64,000 nt of DNA from Bilabrum cf. latius (taxonomy: Eukaryota > Bigyra: Bicosoecida > Bigyra > Bicosoecida). Numbering within the stretch: the stretch's first letter is position 1; every line of letters starts with the position of its first letter. The translations under genes were made by a program, and so were the position numbers. The notes below the pieces were generated by a model. It saw only the letters and a list, made by a program, of their open reading frames with translations. It ran no database searches and was not told where the DNA came from. Below are positions 35,028-45,260 of the stretch, one piece after another. Location: the NCBI GenBank assembly GCA_965178125.1, contig OZ237760.1:1-64000 (forward strand), given 5' to 3'.

Positions 35028-35105
35028 GGCAATAGCAGGGGAGACTGGGCGTACAGAGCTTATTGTTGAAAATCAAAATTGTTGTTGCACTGTTGTGTAC
35101 ATAAA

Positions 35106-36489
35106 TTAGCTATTTTGTTGCTGTGCACTGTCAATCTCTGCACCTCCGGATGTCGCCTCAGCCAGCAGCTGCCCGCCGACGAGACCAGCGAGCACGAAGA
35201 GCCCCAGCCACTGATTGCTCACGAACCGGCTCGTGAGGTTCATCCGATCGCCCAGATCGGCCGAGTGCACCTGCCACAGTGCGTGTGTCGTGGCCCCGGC
35301 CGCAGCGAGGTAGGCCGGCCATGCTGCTCCCGTGAGAGTTGCTGTCCCTGCCAGTCCGGCGCCGAAGGCAAGGCTGAAGCCTGTCAGCACCGGCTTGGTG
35401 CGATCAGGACCAAGCAGCAGCGCAGTGGACTTGAGGCCCAGCTTGGAGTCGTCCTCCGTGTCCTGATGCGCGTAGATGGTGTCGTATACCACGGTCCAGG
35501 CAGCCGCGCCGAGGTATGCGGGCACGCAGTGCACCAGCACGCTCGTGTCCACGGCTGCAGCTGCCTCCATGAACGGGTGCAAGCCCTCTTCCAGCAGCCT
35601 ACCGAGCGCCTCCAAGACCGTGAGCGGCTCCTGTCCGGTCGTGCCCCTCGCCCCCATGGCCACTGCGCCCATCATGAGGCCCCAATTCATTGCCAGACCC
35701 AACACGGCTTGCGGCCAGTGCGTGAATCGCTTGCACAGAGGATACACGACCACGAGAGGCACAGCACCGATTGCCCATGGCACCAGAGCAGCAGGCAAGG
35801 GGAGGAGAACGCTTGCCGCTGCGGCGAGCTGTGCGCCCAGGAAGGCGACGCCGGCGGGCACCGAGATCACGCCGGACGCGATGGGCCGCTGACTTGTGCG
35901 ACGGACTGCGCGATCGATGGAAGGTATAGGCGAGTCAACGGTGCGAGACGCCCATGAGGATACGCTCGGGGGGATGGATGGTGGCAAGGAGCGCCGCGAT
36001 CGTGGCTTACCCTTGCCGTCGATGTCCCTGTCCCATATGTCGTTGATCGTGCAGCCAGCACTTCTCATGAGGAACGCACCAGTGCCTGCAATACCAGCAT
36101 ATCGCTAACATACATGGCGGAAAATGGACTCCATTTTGGGAAAGAGAGGCTTCGGATAGAGGCAGGCTATTGCCGCGTGGCTCGCTGCTCACCAAACGCT
36201 GCCACGGGCAGCAGGCTGGGTAGGCTGCCAACCGGAGCAGCAAGTGTTAAGCCCCACAGTGCTGGGGCTAGGACGAGCCAAGTTCCAATAGGCCTGCATA
36301 GTCAGAAATGTGTGCCTGAAGCCTCTGGTGCTTGTGTGAAACTGCGACTCTGGCTGAGGCAAGTACGTCTTCTACCTTACCTATCAATGCGAATCAGTTT
36401 CAAGTATGGTTTTAGTGCTATTGGGGCGTTCCTATCAACCCAAGTGTCATTCTAGTCAGCATACAGAGCCTTGGCCGGCTGTGTGGCAA
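35106..36489 (-). CDS. COQ2: COQ2, 4-hydroxybenzoate polyprenyltransferase (UbiA family); 5' end unresolved
   Basis: Four exons are placed: 36381-36489 (partial at its 5' side), 36193-36293, 36011-36085 and 35106-35905. The introns are 87, 107 and 105 bp, all GTRAG...GCAG. The stop is TAA. The joins rebuild family motifs: K-P-Y-L-K-L-I-R-I-D-R / P-I-G-T-W-L, then A-A-F-G / T-G-A-F-L-M-R-S-A-G-C, then D-I-D-G-K / V-R-R-T-S-Q-R-P-I-A-S-G. Both prenyl-diphosphate Asp motifs are present: N-D-I-W-D-R-D-I-D and Y-D-T-I-Y-A-H-Q-D-T-E-D-D. Several membrane helices follow. One TAG lies in the first placed exon. The enzyme attaches the polyprenyl tail in ubiquinone synthesis at the mitochondrial inner membrane. 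No ATG is found in frame in the first placed exon, so a further 5' exon with the transit peptide is likely between about 36490 and 36770. Confidence 0.9.
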
Positions 36490-36773
36490 GTACTCTGCGC
36501 AACCGCAACTATCTGTGAATGTAGCCACCACCACACGGCAGGCGAACTGGGCAACGCAATAATATCCTACTCCTGCAGAGTACTGGCCGGCATCCCCGAG
36601 AGCCTATCATCCTCATGCCTAGTGCACTTAAACGCAGCACCGTAGTTGCAGTGCATGCCTATTGCTGCAATCGAGGCCGTGTACTACTAGTAATCACATC
36701 ACGAGCTCCAATTTCCAAAGGCAAATGCCCTCTGATACGCAAAACTGAAGCGGAAATAAAAGATCGTTCTCTA
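36490..36773. other. Region likely holding the missing COQ2 5' exon and a divergent promoter
   Basis: The COQ2 frame stays open for some distance here (basic residues such as R-Q-L-R-L-R-R), but I find no in-frame ATG and no clear GTRAG donor on the minus strand. The rhodanese gene starts on the plus strand at 36774. Confidence 0.4.
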
Positions 36774-37880
36774 ATGAGCACTGACGCGGCACGCACGGAC
36801 GATGATGCTCAGTTTGACAAGCTCGAGCGCATGTACGCTCGGTACAAAGCCAGCCTGGCCGAATTCAATGAAGTTTCGATTGTAGACTTATTGTAGCAAT
36901 CAACAGACGGTCCCATATTATTGGTGGATTGCCGAATGTCGAATGAGCAGGCGATATCGATGCTGCCGGGCTCAATTACGCAGCCCAGTTTCGATGCATT
37001 GCTTGCCAAAGTAACTTCCGACCGTCCCTGTAAGGAGGGCCTGCTAAATATATCAAAATCGTTGGCTGCATATTCAGGGGCTGATGCGGTTAGGATCGTC
37101 TGCTATTGCACGATCGGGTATCGCTCCGGTACGGCTGCAACAAAGTACGCCAGCATGGGGCTCGCGGCTAGTAATATGACTTATTCTGCCCTGGGATGGA
37201 CGCATGCCCATTTACCACTGGCAGAGCCGCCAGCTGGTATGCTTGAGCCACACCAGTCCTGCTGTTGGATGCCATGGCTTTGCGTCCGATCGAGGTGCTG
37301 CTTGCCCGAGGCGCCAAGCTCGCCCGGGCCCGACCTTGTCCGCGCCCGGCTGCGTTTGCCTGCTCCCACCACAAGGAGGATATAGTAGCATGAGAGCGAT
37401 GAGGGCCACCGTGAACAAAGTGCAGCCGCGCCAGTAGCCAAGCCGGGTCCCAGTACATGTGATGACAAGCAGCCTGCCACATCAGATAAACAGGCCGGAG
37501 CGGCGCAGGGTCTTCTCGAAGTAGACATGCTGGTTCCACCAGCATGGACCACATCTCTTTCCTAGAGCGAGGGGCCGGGTCCGAGTACATCGCGAGGGGT
37601 GGGTGCGGCACTGGAGGATGAAAACAGGCACGTGCACGCCGGTGGGGGGAGCGGGTCCGGGTCCAGCTAGGACGAGCCAAGTCGCACGCCGGTTTCCACT
37701 CCGAGCAAAGCGAGCAGCAGCGCGGCATGTGGTGGCACAGGACCAGCGCATAGCCCCAGTATCCCCCGCACGCCGGTCTTGCCAGTGGTGCGGTTCACGC
37801 CCACTCGCAGACTGCACGTGCTGGCGAGCAAATGGGCCCTGCAACCTGCTGCCTACGAGGCCGTGACCTTGCTGGGGTGA
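36774..37880 (+). CDS. Rhodanese-domain protein with a low-complexity C-terminus
   Basis: 368 residues from the ATG at 36774 to TGA, with five TAGs (36894; 37383 and 37386 as a pair; two more downstream). A short acidic N-terminus is followed by a rhodanese fold: I-L-L-V-D-C-R-M-S near residue 50, then the active-site loop V-C-Y-C-T-I-G-Y-R-S-G with candidate catalytic Cys 112, then G-W-T-H-A-H-L-P-L. The C-x-x-G-x-R loop is of sulfurtransferase type, so persulfide transfer is plausible. From about residue 155 the protein is Ser/Pro/Gly-rich and probably disordered, including S-R-T-P-V-S-T-P-S-K. Its reality rests on the frame staying open for another ~640 bp, with TAG the only interruption. 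Confidence 0.72.
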
Positions 37881-38106
37881 CCCCAGCACCCTTTGGACGA
37901 ATGAATAAACTTCCAAGACAGATATATTCGCATCAAGATGGCAAACACACGCAGCAGGCCCACGCTTAGGGGATGGTCGCTGGGGGGCTCCTCCATTGCC
38001 ACACTGGCCCTGTTCGGGTTTGTGCATGCATGCAGTGGTGCGCCCCGCGCCCTCGTCCCCGCCAATTCCAGAACCGTCACACTCCCACCACTACTTTCAT
38101 TCCCAT

Positions 38107-39112
38107 TCACACGGCCTTCTTCATGCGTCTTCCCCCCACCGCCGTGGGGAGCATGTGCCTCCTGCTGCTGGTTCCAAACCCGAACGAGGGCGCGGTCTTC
38201 TTGCTGCTGAGCACCTGCCGCCCGCTGCCCCCCATCGCAGAGGCGCTGCCCACAGGCAGGAATTCTGCCTTCTGCGTGGTGGTGTTGGGCCCCCTCGCGC
38301 TCAAGGCCCGCCCCATCCACAGCTTGGGCTGCGCGCGGGGCGCGCTGCCGAACGTGGCGCGGGGGGAAGTCGGTCGCCGAGAATCGGAGCTTCGAGCGCC
38401 CACGGAGCATTCAAAAGAAATCAAGCCAACAGTGGCCGTCGTTGGATCGGCCTGCAGCTTCGAGTGCGCCTTGGATAGAAACGTCCGGCCTGCTTTCTCT
38501 CTCGAGGCACGGCCGAAGGAGAAGGACGAGGCCGTCTTCTTGCGGCTGTCCACGGCGCGCTTGCCAATCGAATCGTGGTCAGGCGCGAGAAACTTGACGC
38601 CCAACGTTTCACGGCCGACCAGGCTCTTGCTGATTTCCTTGTCAACATGCAATTTATCGAACCCCGACCTGGAAGCCTTTCCTATGGAGAAAGCAGCACT
38701 GGACTTCTTGGTTGAACTTACCTGTCGACCAAGCCCACGCATACCCTGAGAAGATTCCGACTGGTAATCACCGGGCCCTGGGGTCTCCATGTGGCGCTCT
38801 CTCGGTGAGCTGCAGTTTCGCGAAGGAGGGGACATGTCGCAAGAGAGGCCGCGTACGAGGGTCGAAGTCACAACTGACAGCAAAACCGCGGATAGAACTG
38901 TGAGTCAGGCATATCAACACTGCAGAGTATGCTACCGGCGTGACGATTCATGGAATAACACTGCAATAGCGCCACATCGAATCGAGCCACCAGGTTCAAT
39001 TGGGTCAGTGCGATTTTCAAGGGTCTCACCTATTGTGCGGCTAAAGCGGACCCGAGAACTTGATCGGACTCATTGCAGGCTTAGTGCGAGGCGACCCGGG
39101 TGCAGCTGCCAT
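38107..39112 (-). CDS. STPGR/SHIPPO (sperm-tail PG-rich) repeat protein, probably flagellar
   Basis: Proposed exons are 39030-39112 and 38107-38809, with a 220-bp intron (GTGAGA...TGCAG), 261 residues, TGA stop and one TAG (in exon 1). The repeats are diagnostic: T-P-G-P-G-D-Y near residue 38, and matching segments G-L-G-R-Q-V-S-S-T-K-K-S-S-A-A-F-S-I-G and G-S-G-R-Q-V-L-S-S-K-K-T-A-P-S-F-G-F-G, plus A-S-S-F-S-F-G-R-A-S-R and R-A-T-F-G-S-A-P-R. STPGR proteins line or bind ciliary microtubules. The exon-1 choice is inferred: it supplies a basic P-G-S-P-R-T-K start in the correct phase. A single-exon model starting at ATG 38835 (242 residues) is the alternative. A donor-like GTAAGT lies inside exon 2, but the repeat reads through it intact. 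Confidence 0.75.
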
Positions 39113-39412
39113 TCTATTTGCGGGGTTTACTGCCTGAATACTACCGATCCAAGCCGCCGCCTGGCTCGGTCGCAATTTGTGGTCGCAGATGCATTGCACT
39201 GCTGCCCACACAGATCTGGCGTTTGGGGCAGAGAAAGCTAGGTTCATAACTATTAATGTCCACGTAAGCCCGCGTTAATGATGCAACGACATATCAGGTG
39301 GCGAGGAATACGCCTAGTATTGACGGCAGGCTCGGTTCGTCGCAATATGAGATCCTTTATGAGCTAGGCAAGATCTCGTGCCGGAAATACATTATGCACC
39401 CCACGCCAGGCC
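39113..39412. other. Divergent intergenic region
   Basis: 300 bp between the STPGR gene (minus) and the P-loop ATPase gene (plus). The STPGR exon-1 frame is open upstream to an ATG at 39247, so the 5' end of that gene could extend here. Nothing else seen. Confidence 0.5.
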
Positions 39413-42400
39413 ATGGCTATTCCATACAATGATGACCGGGATGATACAAAGAGCAGCAGCGTTGGAGTTCTTGGGTCGACTGCTCCTGGCCTTGCTCGTA
39501 GAGGCATCATCATGTGGGCCTTTCGTGGGGGAGCAGTCTTTGTCGTCGCCCTGGCAGCGTACGTGGCTGTCGAAGTCATGCGACGGTTGCCTTATTTTCA
39601 AAAAATGCGCATTCGGCAGAGGATTGAGCTCCCAGAGATTCGGAAGATGCAGCTCACTGCTAAGGAGCTGGAGCTTGACGAAACGCGAGAGCTTTGGCTT
39701 CAGAGGCCCCTGAAAGAAGTATTTTTGCGATCTGTTTTCGATTCAGATCCATCGGGCCCGCTACTGCTCACCGGTCCAGACGGATCCGGAAAGTCAGGCC
39801 TGCTCCGCCAGGTACTCACGAATCGACGCAATACGCTGTACTTGGATTTGCGCGAGAAGCCCGTATTGAACGGGCACGAGCTACTGGCCACGTTCGTAGA
39901 GCGGAGCGGCTATTTGATGCGCCCCCAAGAGCTGCTCGGCAGGGCCATCTTCGAGCGCGCGGCGGGAGGCGGCCGCGCGGGCCGCGGGGAGGACGACGCC
40001 GAGGCGGCCCTGTGGATGATTACAGAGGTGCTCAAGCAGATGCGCGCCGAGAGAGAACATCGTCGCAGAAAGAGGGCCATGGCGGCCCGCAACGTGGAGC
40101 GCGGCGATCTGGGCCTCGGGCTCCTGGCGAGAGACGCTGCCGAGGGGCGGGGGCGGGGGCGGGGAGTGAGACAGTGGATGTAGGGTGCCCGCGGTGGAGC
40201 CAGCGACGGCGGCAGCAGTGGGCCATCGGATGCATCGCCCCCCTCCTCCTATCGGTCCTCCAGCTGGGCCGAGACGGCGCTGCTGTGGCTCGTGCGTCGC
40301 AGCGCAGGGGCACCTTCTCGTCAGGAGCTGCTGTTCCGGTGGTACGCCATGGCGTTTGGAGCCGAGGAGGCGAGCAGGGCAGCGAACCGGGCGAGGAGGA
40401 GGGCCATGGAGGCGATCGCGCACGGGGGCCCCATGCTCCCCGGCGACGAGGAGGGGGGCTCGTCGGGGTACGGCTCCGTGGCTGCCTATCCGTACGGGCC
40501 CGAGGACTCGTTGTCCTGGAGCGACGAGATGCCCGTGCTGGCGCTGGACGAGCTGCACTACGTCAACTCGAGACAGGCGGCAGACGCAGACATGCGCCGG
40601 CTGCTCGACTGGGCGCTCTTTCTGACCGACACCCGCCTTGCCCACGTGGTGCTGTCGTGCCCCATCGACCTCGCCGAGCAGCTCGATTACCACCCGGGCT
40701 TCCACGTGCGTAGGATTCGGCTGTACATCGACTACGCCAGGACGACCAGCCTGAAGGAGTACTTCAAAGGGCCCGTTCGGCGCTTCCTGGAGGCGAGGGC
40801 AGGGCCCTGGGCCAAGGGCATCGGCCGGGATGGGGCAAGCGGTAAGCAGAGCGAGCGCACCACCGACAAGGAGGAAGGGGGGAGCGAGAGAGGTGCCGGC
40901 GAGAAGGGGGGAGTGCCTCCCGTCTCTGCATCGGCTGCATCGCACGGCACCGTCAGCAGCGGTGCCATGGGGGCTCGCAATGCGCTGCGCTTGTGGCGAG
41001 AGGCCCGCGGCCTGTCGTGGGACCTGGACGCAGACACAGGGGGCGAGGACGCTGCGTTCTTGCAGAGCAACGCTTTCCGGTTCCGGCCCTTGCACGCGCC
41101 TCCGGAGGTTAAGACGAGGCTGGGGATCGGATTCCAGGGGTTCGGGTCGGGTGGCGGTGGAGCGAAGGCTGCAGCTGCCGGCAGCGAGTCCTCCAGTGCG
41201 GGGGCAAAGAAATAGGAAGTATCCATCGGTGATGCCAAAGGTGGCTCCTCCACCCGCCCGGGGGATGCTTCGTCCAAGTCTGTGTCCAGCATGCTGGGCA
41301 TGCACGGGTCGTGGGAGCCCACTGCGCACCCCCACCGCCGTGCGCTGCAGCTGAGCGACGCCGAGGCCGACAGCATCATTTCCGTGGTGGGCGGGAACAT
41401 GAAGGACGTGGATACGGTCGTGCAGGCAGTTGCTGGGGGGCACGCATGGTCTAGTGTGGTGGGGCGGCTGGTGGCAGACTCGGTGGAGCTGGTGGAGGCT
41501 CTGCTGGAGGACGTACTCGAGGGGGCGCTGGCTGGAGGCGAAGGCAACGCGAGCAAGGGGCACGGCGGCGGGCTGGCAGGAGAGGGGCACGCTGCACCGT
41601 CAGCTGCTGCGCGCAGCGAGGCCTGGCTGCGCAGGCGGCACTCGCACCGCACTTCCATCGGCACATCGGCAAACGCTGCGTCCTCCGCGCACGACACCAG
41701 TCTCCGGGGCCCGGGGGGCGGGCCTCTCTCCCGCCTGCAGTTCCTTCGCCTGTTTCGTGTGCTAGAGGACTTGGCGGCCCGCAAGTACGTGAGCAGGCGC
41801 GACCTGACCGCCGGCCCGTTCGCTGGGTGCGGGTGGGAGCTGGACGCGTACGTGGACGCTGGTGTGCTCATCTGCGCCAACCTAAGGTCCTCGGTCAAGC
41901 TGGCCTCCACCGCAACAGTGTCGCCCGTGCAGCACAACACGGGCGCCGGAAGTGTCGAGACAGCTTCCTTCGCTCCATCGGGGGCCTCCACCGCGTTTGG
42001 GATCCCTGCGGCTGTCCCCCAACCTGCCGCCTCGGGCACCGGCGCTGACCTGCCTGCCTCGGGGCCGGGCCGGTTTGTCGGGGCCGCGAGTCCCCGTCTG
42101 AGGGTGGCCTTCCGCGCGGTGGTGCAGTCGAGGGAGGCGCAGGCGCTCCGGGCGAGAGTGCAGCGGGACGTGCTGGCGGGTGCGGCGGCAGAGCGCATGG
42201 TGGAGGTGGAGGCCATGCTGGCGGAGGCCCGGCAGGAGCGGGAGTTCTGGCTGAAGGAGGCTAGGGAGGAGGCCAAGGATCATGCGCAGGAGGACATGGC
42301 AAGGGAGGTGGGGGCGGCACTGGGGGCAGACGGTGATGGAGAGGGCGAGGGCGATGCAGAGGGCGATGGGGCGGACGCGTGGGGCTGGGGCGGTTCAGAT

Positions 42401-42748
42401 GTGCTGCGTGGCAGTCGCACTGCCAGGGGCCGGGGCCGGGCTCGAACAGCGCACGACCGTCTGGCCGAGTGCCGTGCCCGCGTGGATGCCCTGCTGCGTG
42501 AGAAGGAGGCTCTGCGGGTGCAGGTCTGGGAGCATGGGGATGAGGAGGGGAGTGGGGAGGGGGTTGGTGGGGCGGCAGGAGGTGCAGCTGGTATGGCGTC
42601 GGGGGAAGCTAGCGCTAACAGCTCATTCGCTGGTGGGATCGGGTAGCGCGGGCGAAGGGGCGGAGGTGCGGCAGACGCAACGTCTGCTGGTTCAGTACAG
42701 CGCGGGGTGGAGGGTGCGGGAGCTGGTGTAGGGGCAAGCAACGAATGA
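39413..42748 (+). CDS. Membrane-anchored P-loop (AAA/STAND-like) ATPase
   Basis: 1,111 residues, TGA stop, three TAGs (40181, 41213, 42644). A hydrophobic segment near residues 35-55 (F-R-G-G-A-V-F-V-V-A-L-A-A-Y-V-A-V) looks like an N-terminal membrane anchor. The Walker A loop is G-P-D-G-S-G-K-S-G with Lys 127; Walker B is V-L-A-L-D-E-L-H with Asp 379; H-V-V-L-S-C-P-I near 415 fits a sensor-1 strand. The ~250 residues between Walker A and B are unusually long and Gly/Arg-rich, suggesting an insertion. After about 620 the protein is Ala/Gly-rich with a coiled-coil stretch (A-A-E-R-M-V-E-V-E-A-M-L-A-E-A-R-Q-E-R-E) near residue 930. I cannot assign it to a named family; organelle-membrane AAA-like ATPases with a single N-terminal helix are the nearest idea. 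Confidence 0.68.
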
Positions 42749-43047
42749 GTAATGAGGCCCGAATACACAATAGACTCCAGTATTTTGTGGATGAACAGCT
42801 TCAGCTTCGTGAATATCGCTGTCATTTCAACAGTTCAGCTTGTTTCTAGATACACCATAGCAGCTCTACTACTAGTCTCGTAAAGCCAATTGAGCTCACT
42901 GACTGGTAGATACAATCCCAGCTTTAATACCTGTGGAAATTCAAGAGGTCGTGCTCAGCTTACGACTGGGTTACCCAATACATTGGAATCGGATGTTAGT
43001 TAAGCCGACAGACTGCGTGTGATCGGGGCAGTGCACTTGACAGCCGA
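42749..43047. other. Convergent intergenic spacer
   Basis: 299 bp, clearly more AT-rich than the flanking genes, between the ATPase stop (plus) and the GH5 stop (minus). No gene or repeat seen. Confidence 0.55.
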
Positions 43048-45093
43048 TCAGGCCGGGGTCAGCGTGACCTGCACGGATTCTCCTGCTGCTCTGCCCAACA
43101 TCCACCGAGCTGTTGGCACGAAGTCAACGAGCGCATACCTCGTGGCGTTCGCATTGGGCGCAGGCATCTCGTGCACGGTGTGTTGCAGCGCGCCCTGTGG
43201 CGAGACCTGCACACGGACCCCTCGAGGGTAGTGCAGGTCCAGGTTGCAGTACACGGTTGTGGTGCGGCCCGCTGGGCTGCTATCTTCTACTGCGCCGTGC
43301 TACCGGCTCGGGGAAGCGGGCACAAACTGCATCTGGAACTCGGCCGACTTGGTGTCGAAGCTCATGGACTGCAGGTGCCCTGCCACTGCCTGGGCAAATG
43401 TGCGGCTGAGCACCGCCACCTCGGGCGTGTTCACCTGCCCATCCGGCTGGATGGGGCCCCACCCCCACCCAGTGATCTAGATGAGCGGCTTGTACTCCCA
43501 ACCGAGCCAGCTGACGAGGTGCTGATCGGCCAGCTCCAGGGTATGCTGGATATCGGTGAGAGGGGACTGCACGGCCACGCCACTGGCCAAGCGCTTCTTC
43601 TCCTCCTCCTCCACCTCCACCTCCACCTCCGCTGCGCGCACGGCTTGCATCTCCTGCTAGACCATGCGTCCTATGGCTGCTTCGCTTGGCAGGCTCACCC
43701 CCGCGGCCGAGGCGAGGGCCTCCAGGTGAGCCCTCGGCCTCAGCGAGGCAGAGTCCCCTCCTGGTGCCCGGGCATCGCGCACTGCATCCACGGGCACATC
43801 GCCCAGGCTGCGAGCCACGGCTGCATCGCACGACGCGTGGTGCACTGCGATCACATCTTCCTGGCACTGGCCCCAGTGGCGGGAGGATGTGATGGACGCA
43901 CCTCCAGGGGGGCCGGCCTCTGCCCCGCACTGCATGGCCATGCGCCTGGCTGCCAGGCACAGCTGGGGTGCCGCGCGACGCGACACACCCGCGAGCAGCG
44001 ACTGCCTCCGGCGACGGTCCCGGCCCCTGGGACTGCCCGCTGGAGCACCGCTCGGCGAGTTTCCGATGTCGAACTCTGTCAGGAGGGGCGCCGCCCGCAG
44101 CCTGGCCCAGTCCTCTGCCCTCGATTCGAACTGCAGCGAGGCGTTGAGGTTCACGTTGCCGTAGTAGTGGAAGGAGAGGCCCGTGTTGGGGTCGCTCCCA
44201 GGGGTCTCGTTGAAGCCCACGGGAAAGAAATCGTCCCAGGTGACGCTCTCAAACAGGATGGCGTGCTAAGAGTCGCCCCTCCGGATGGCCCCCTGCACCC
44301 GGTCGTACAGCGGCTGCAGGTTGAGCCGGTCAGCGATGCCTGGCACCATCAGGAACGGGTCCGCGTACCAGTCGCCCGCCCATGGCTCGTTCATGATCTC
44401 GTGTCCGATCACCCCACTGCTCGCATTGAAGGCCCTGGCCACGGCGGTCCAGAAGGCGTCGAAGTTGTCGCCGGCTCCTTCGGTGTTCGAGTAGATCTAC
44501 TGATAGCCTGAGCTGCCGCTTGCGGTGGCCTGGTACACGCCCCACGACTAGTTAGCGCACTGCTCTGGGGACGGTATTCCTGTCGAGCTGTTGATATTCT
44601 CGAATGGGGACGCAAACGGCCAGGGCAAAGCGTAGTCGCCGCTGACCAGCTGCAGCTCCCAGTCTGGCGCGCCCTCCCCACAAAACTTCGGCGACAAGCA
44701 ATCTTGGTGAAAATCAACCAAAGTGGAGATATTATGGAGTTCAAGATCATCTGTTATTTCTGTCATGATGCTGAGATATGTCGCGTTATCACGAACGGTC
44801 TCGTTGGGTGCAACGCCTGGCCACATCACGCCCAACCTTACTCCGTTGAGACCCCACGATTGCAGTAGCTCCATGTCGTACCTTGAGAGAGACTTCTAAG
44901 CATCAAAATGGTTCCTCTCTGGGTACCATGGCCATGCCTTGTACACTACGTTCACGCCATGGAAAAAAAGCTCTCGATCGTAGCAATCGACCCACCTCTG
45001 AGTGCTCGACTCCTGACGAATAGGACAGTTGGTGGCACCGTACGCCGCAAGTACACACAATAAGCAAATAATAGGTCGTTCCAGCCAGCTCAT
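43048..45093 (-). CDS. GH5 endoglycoceramidase-like glycosidase, secreted
   Basis: One exon, 681 residues, TGA stop, seven TAGs. The ATG at 45093 starts a signal peptide (M-S-W-L-E-R-P-I-I-C-L-L-C-V-L-A-A). Glycoside hydrolase 5 features: F-F-H-G-V-N-V-V-Y-K near residue 40, G-L-N-G-V-R-L-G-V-M-W-P-G-V, D-F-H-Q-D-C, the acid/base motif H-E-I-M-N-E-P-W (Glu 236) and the nucleophile motif L-T-E-F-D-I-G (Glu 340), then S-W-L-G-W-E-Y-K. TAG sits in N-[Q]-S-W-G-V-Y and D-S-[Q]-H-A-I-L-F-E-S. The layout matches endoglycoceramidases, which cut the glycan from glycosphingolipids. About 150 Ala/Arg/Glu-rich residues are inserted between the nucleophile and the W-L-G-W-E-Y strand. A C-terminal beta domain near residue 610 onward fits the family. 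Confidence 0.87.
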
Positions 45094-45260
45094 TGGGTTG
45101 GGTGCGAATCAATTTGGCTTATTATTTTTTCACACGAGTATTTGTTGCGTGTAGTTATCCTTGGCACATTATGGATCGCGGTTTTGCCACACCTCCACAG
45201 GTGATCATCTGAGACAGTTTTAGAATATCCGGTTATTTTTTACAATCTGGTTTAGTGGCT

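Noticed and set aside
37168-37728. 186-codon minus-strand frame opposite the rhodanese tail
   Set aside because: No recognisable domain; the plus frame is contiguous with the rhodanese domain and ends at a proper TGA. Kept as a shadow.
38700-38730. GTAAGT donor inside the STPGR exon
   Set aside because: The reading frame and repeat pattern continue intact across it, and no GCAG acceptor is needed; treated as a chance match.
39881-41590. 569-codon minus-strand frame and others opposite the P-loop ATPase
   Set aside because: GC-rich codon use keeps the antisense frame open; the plus frame carries Walker A and B motifs.
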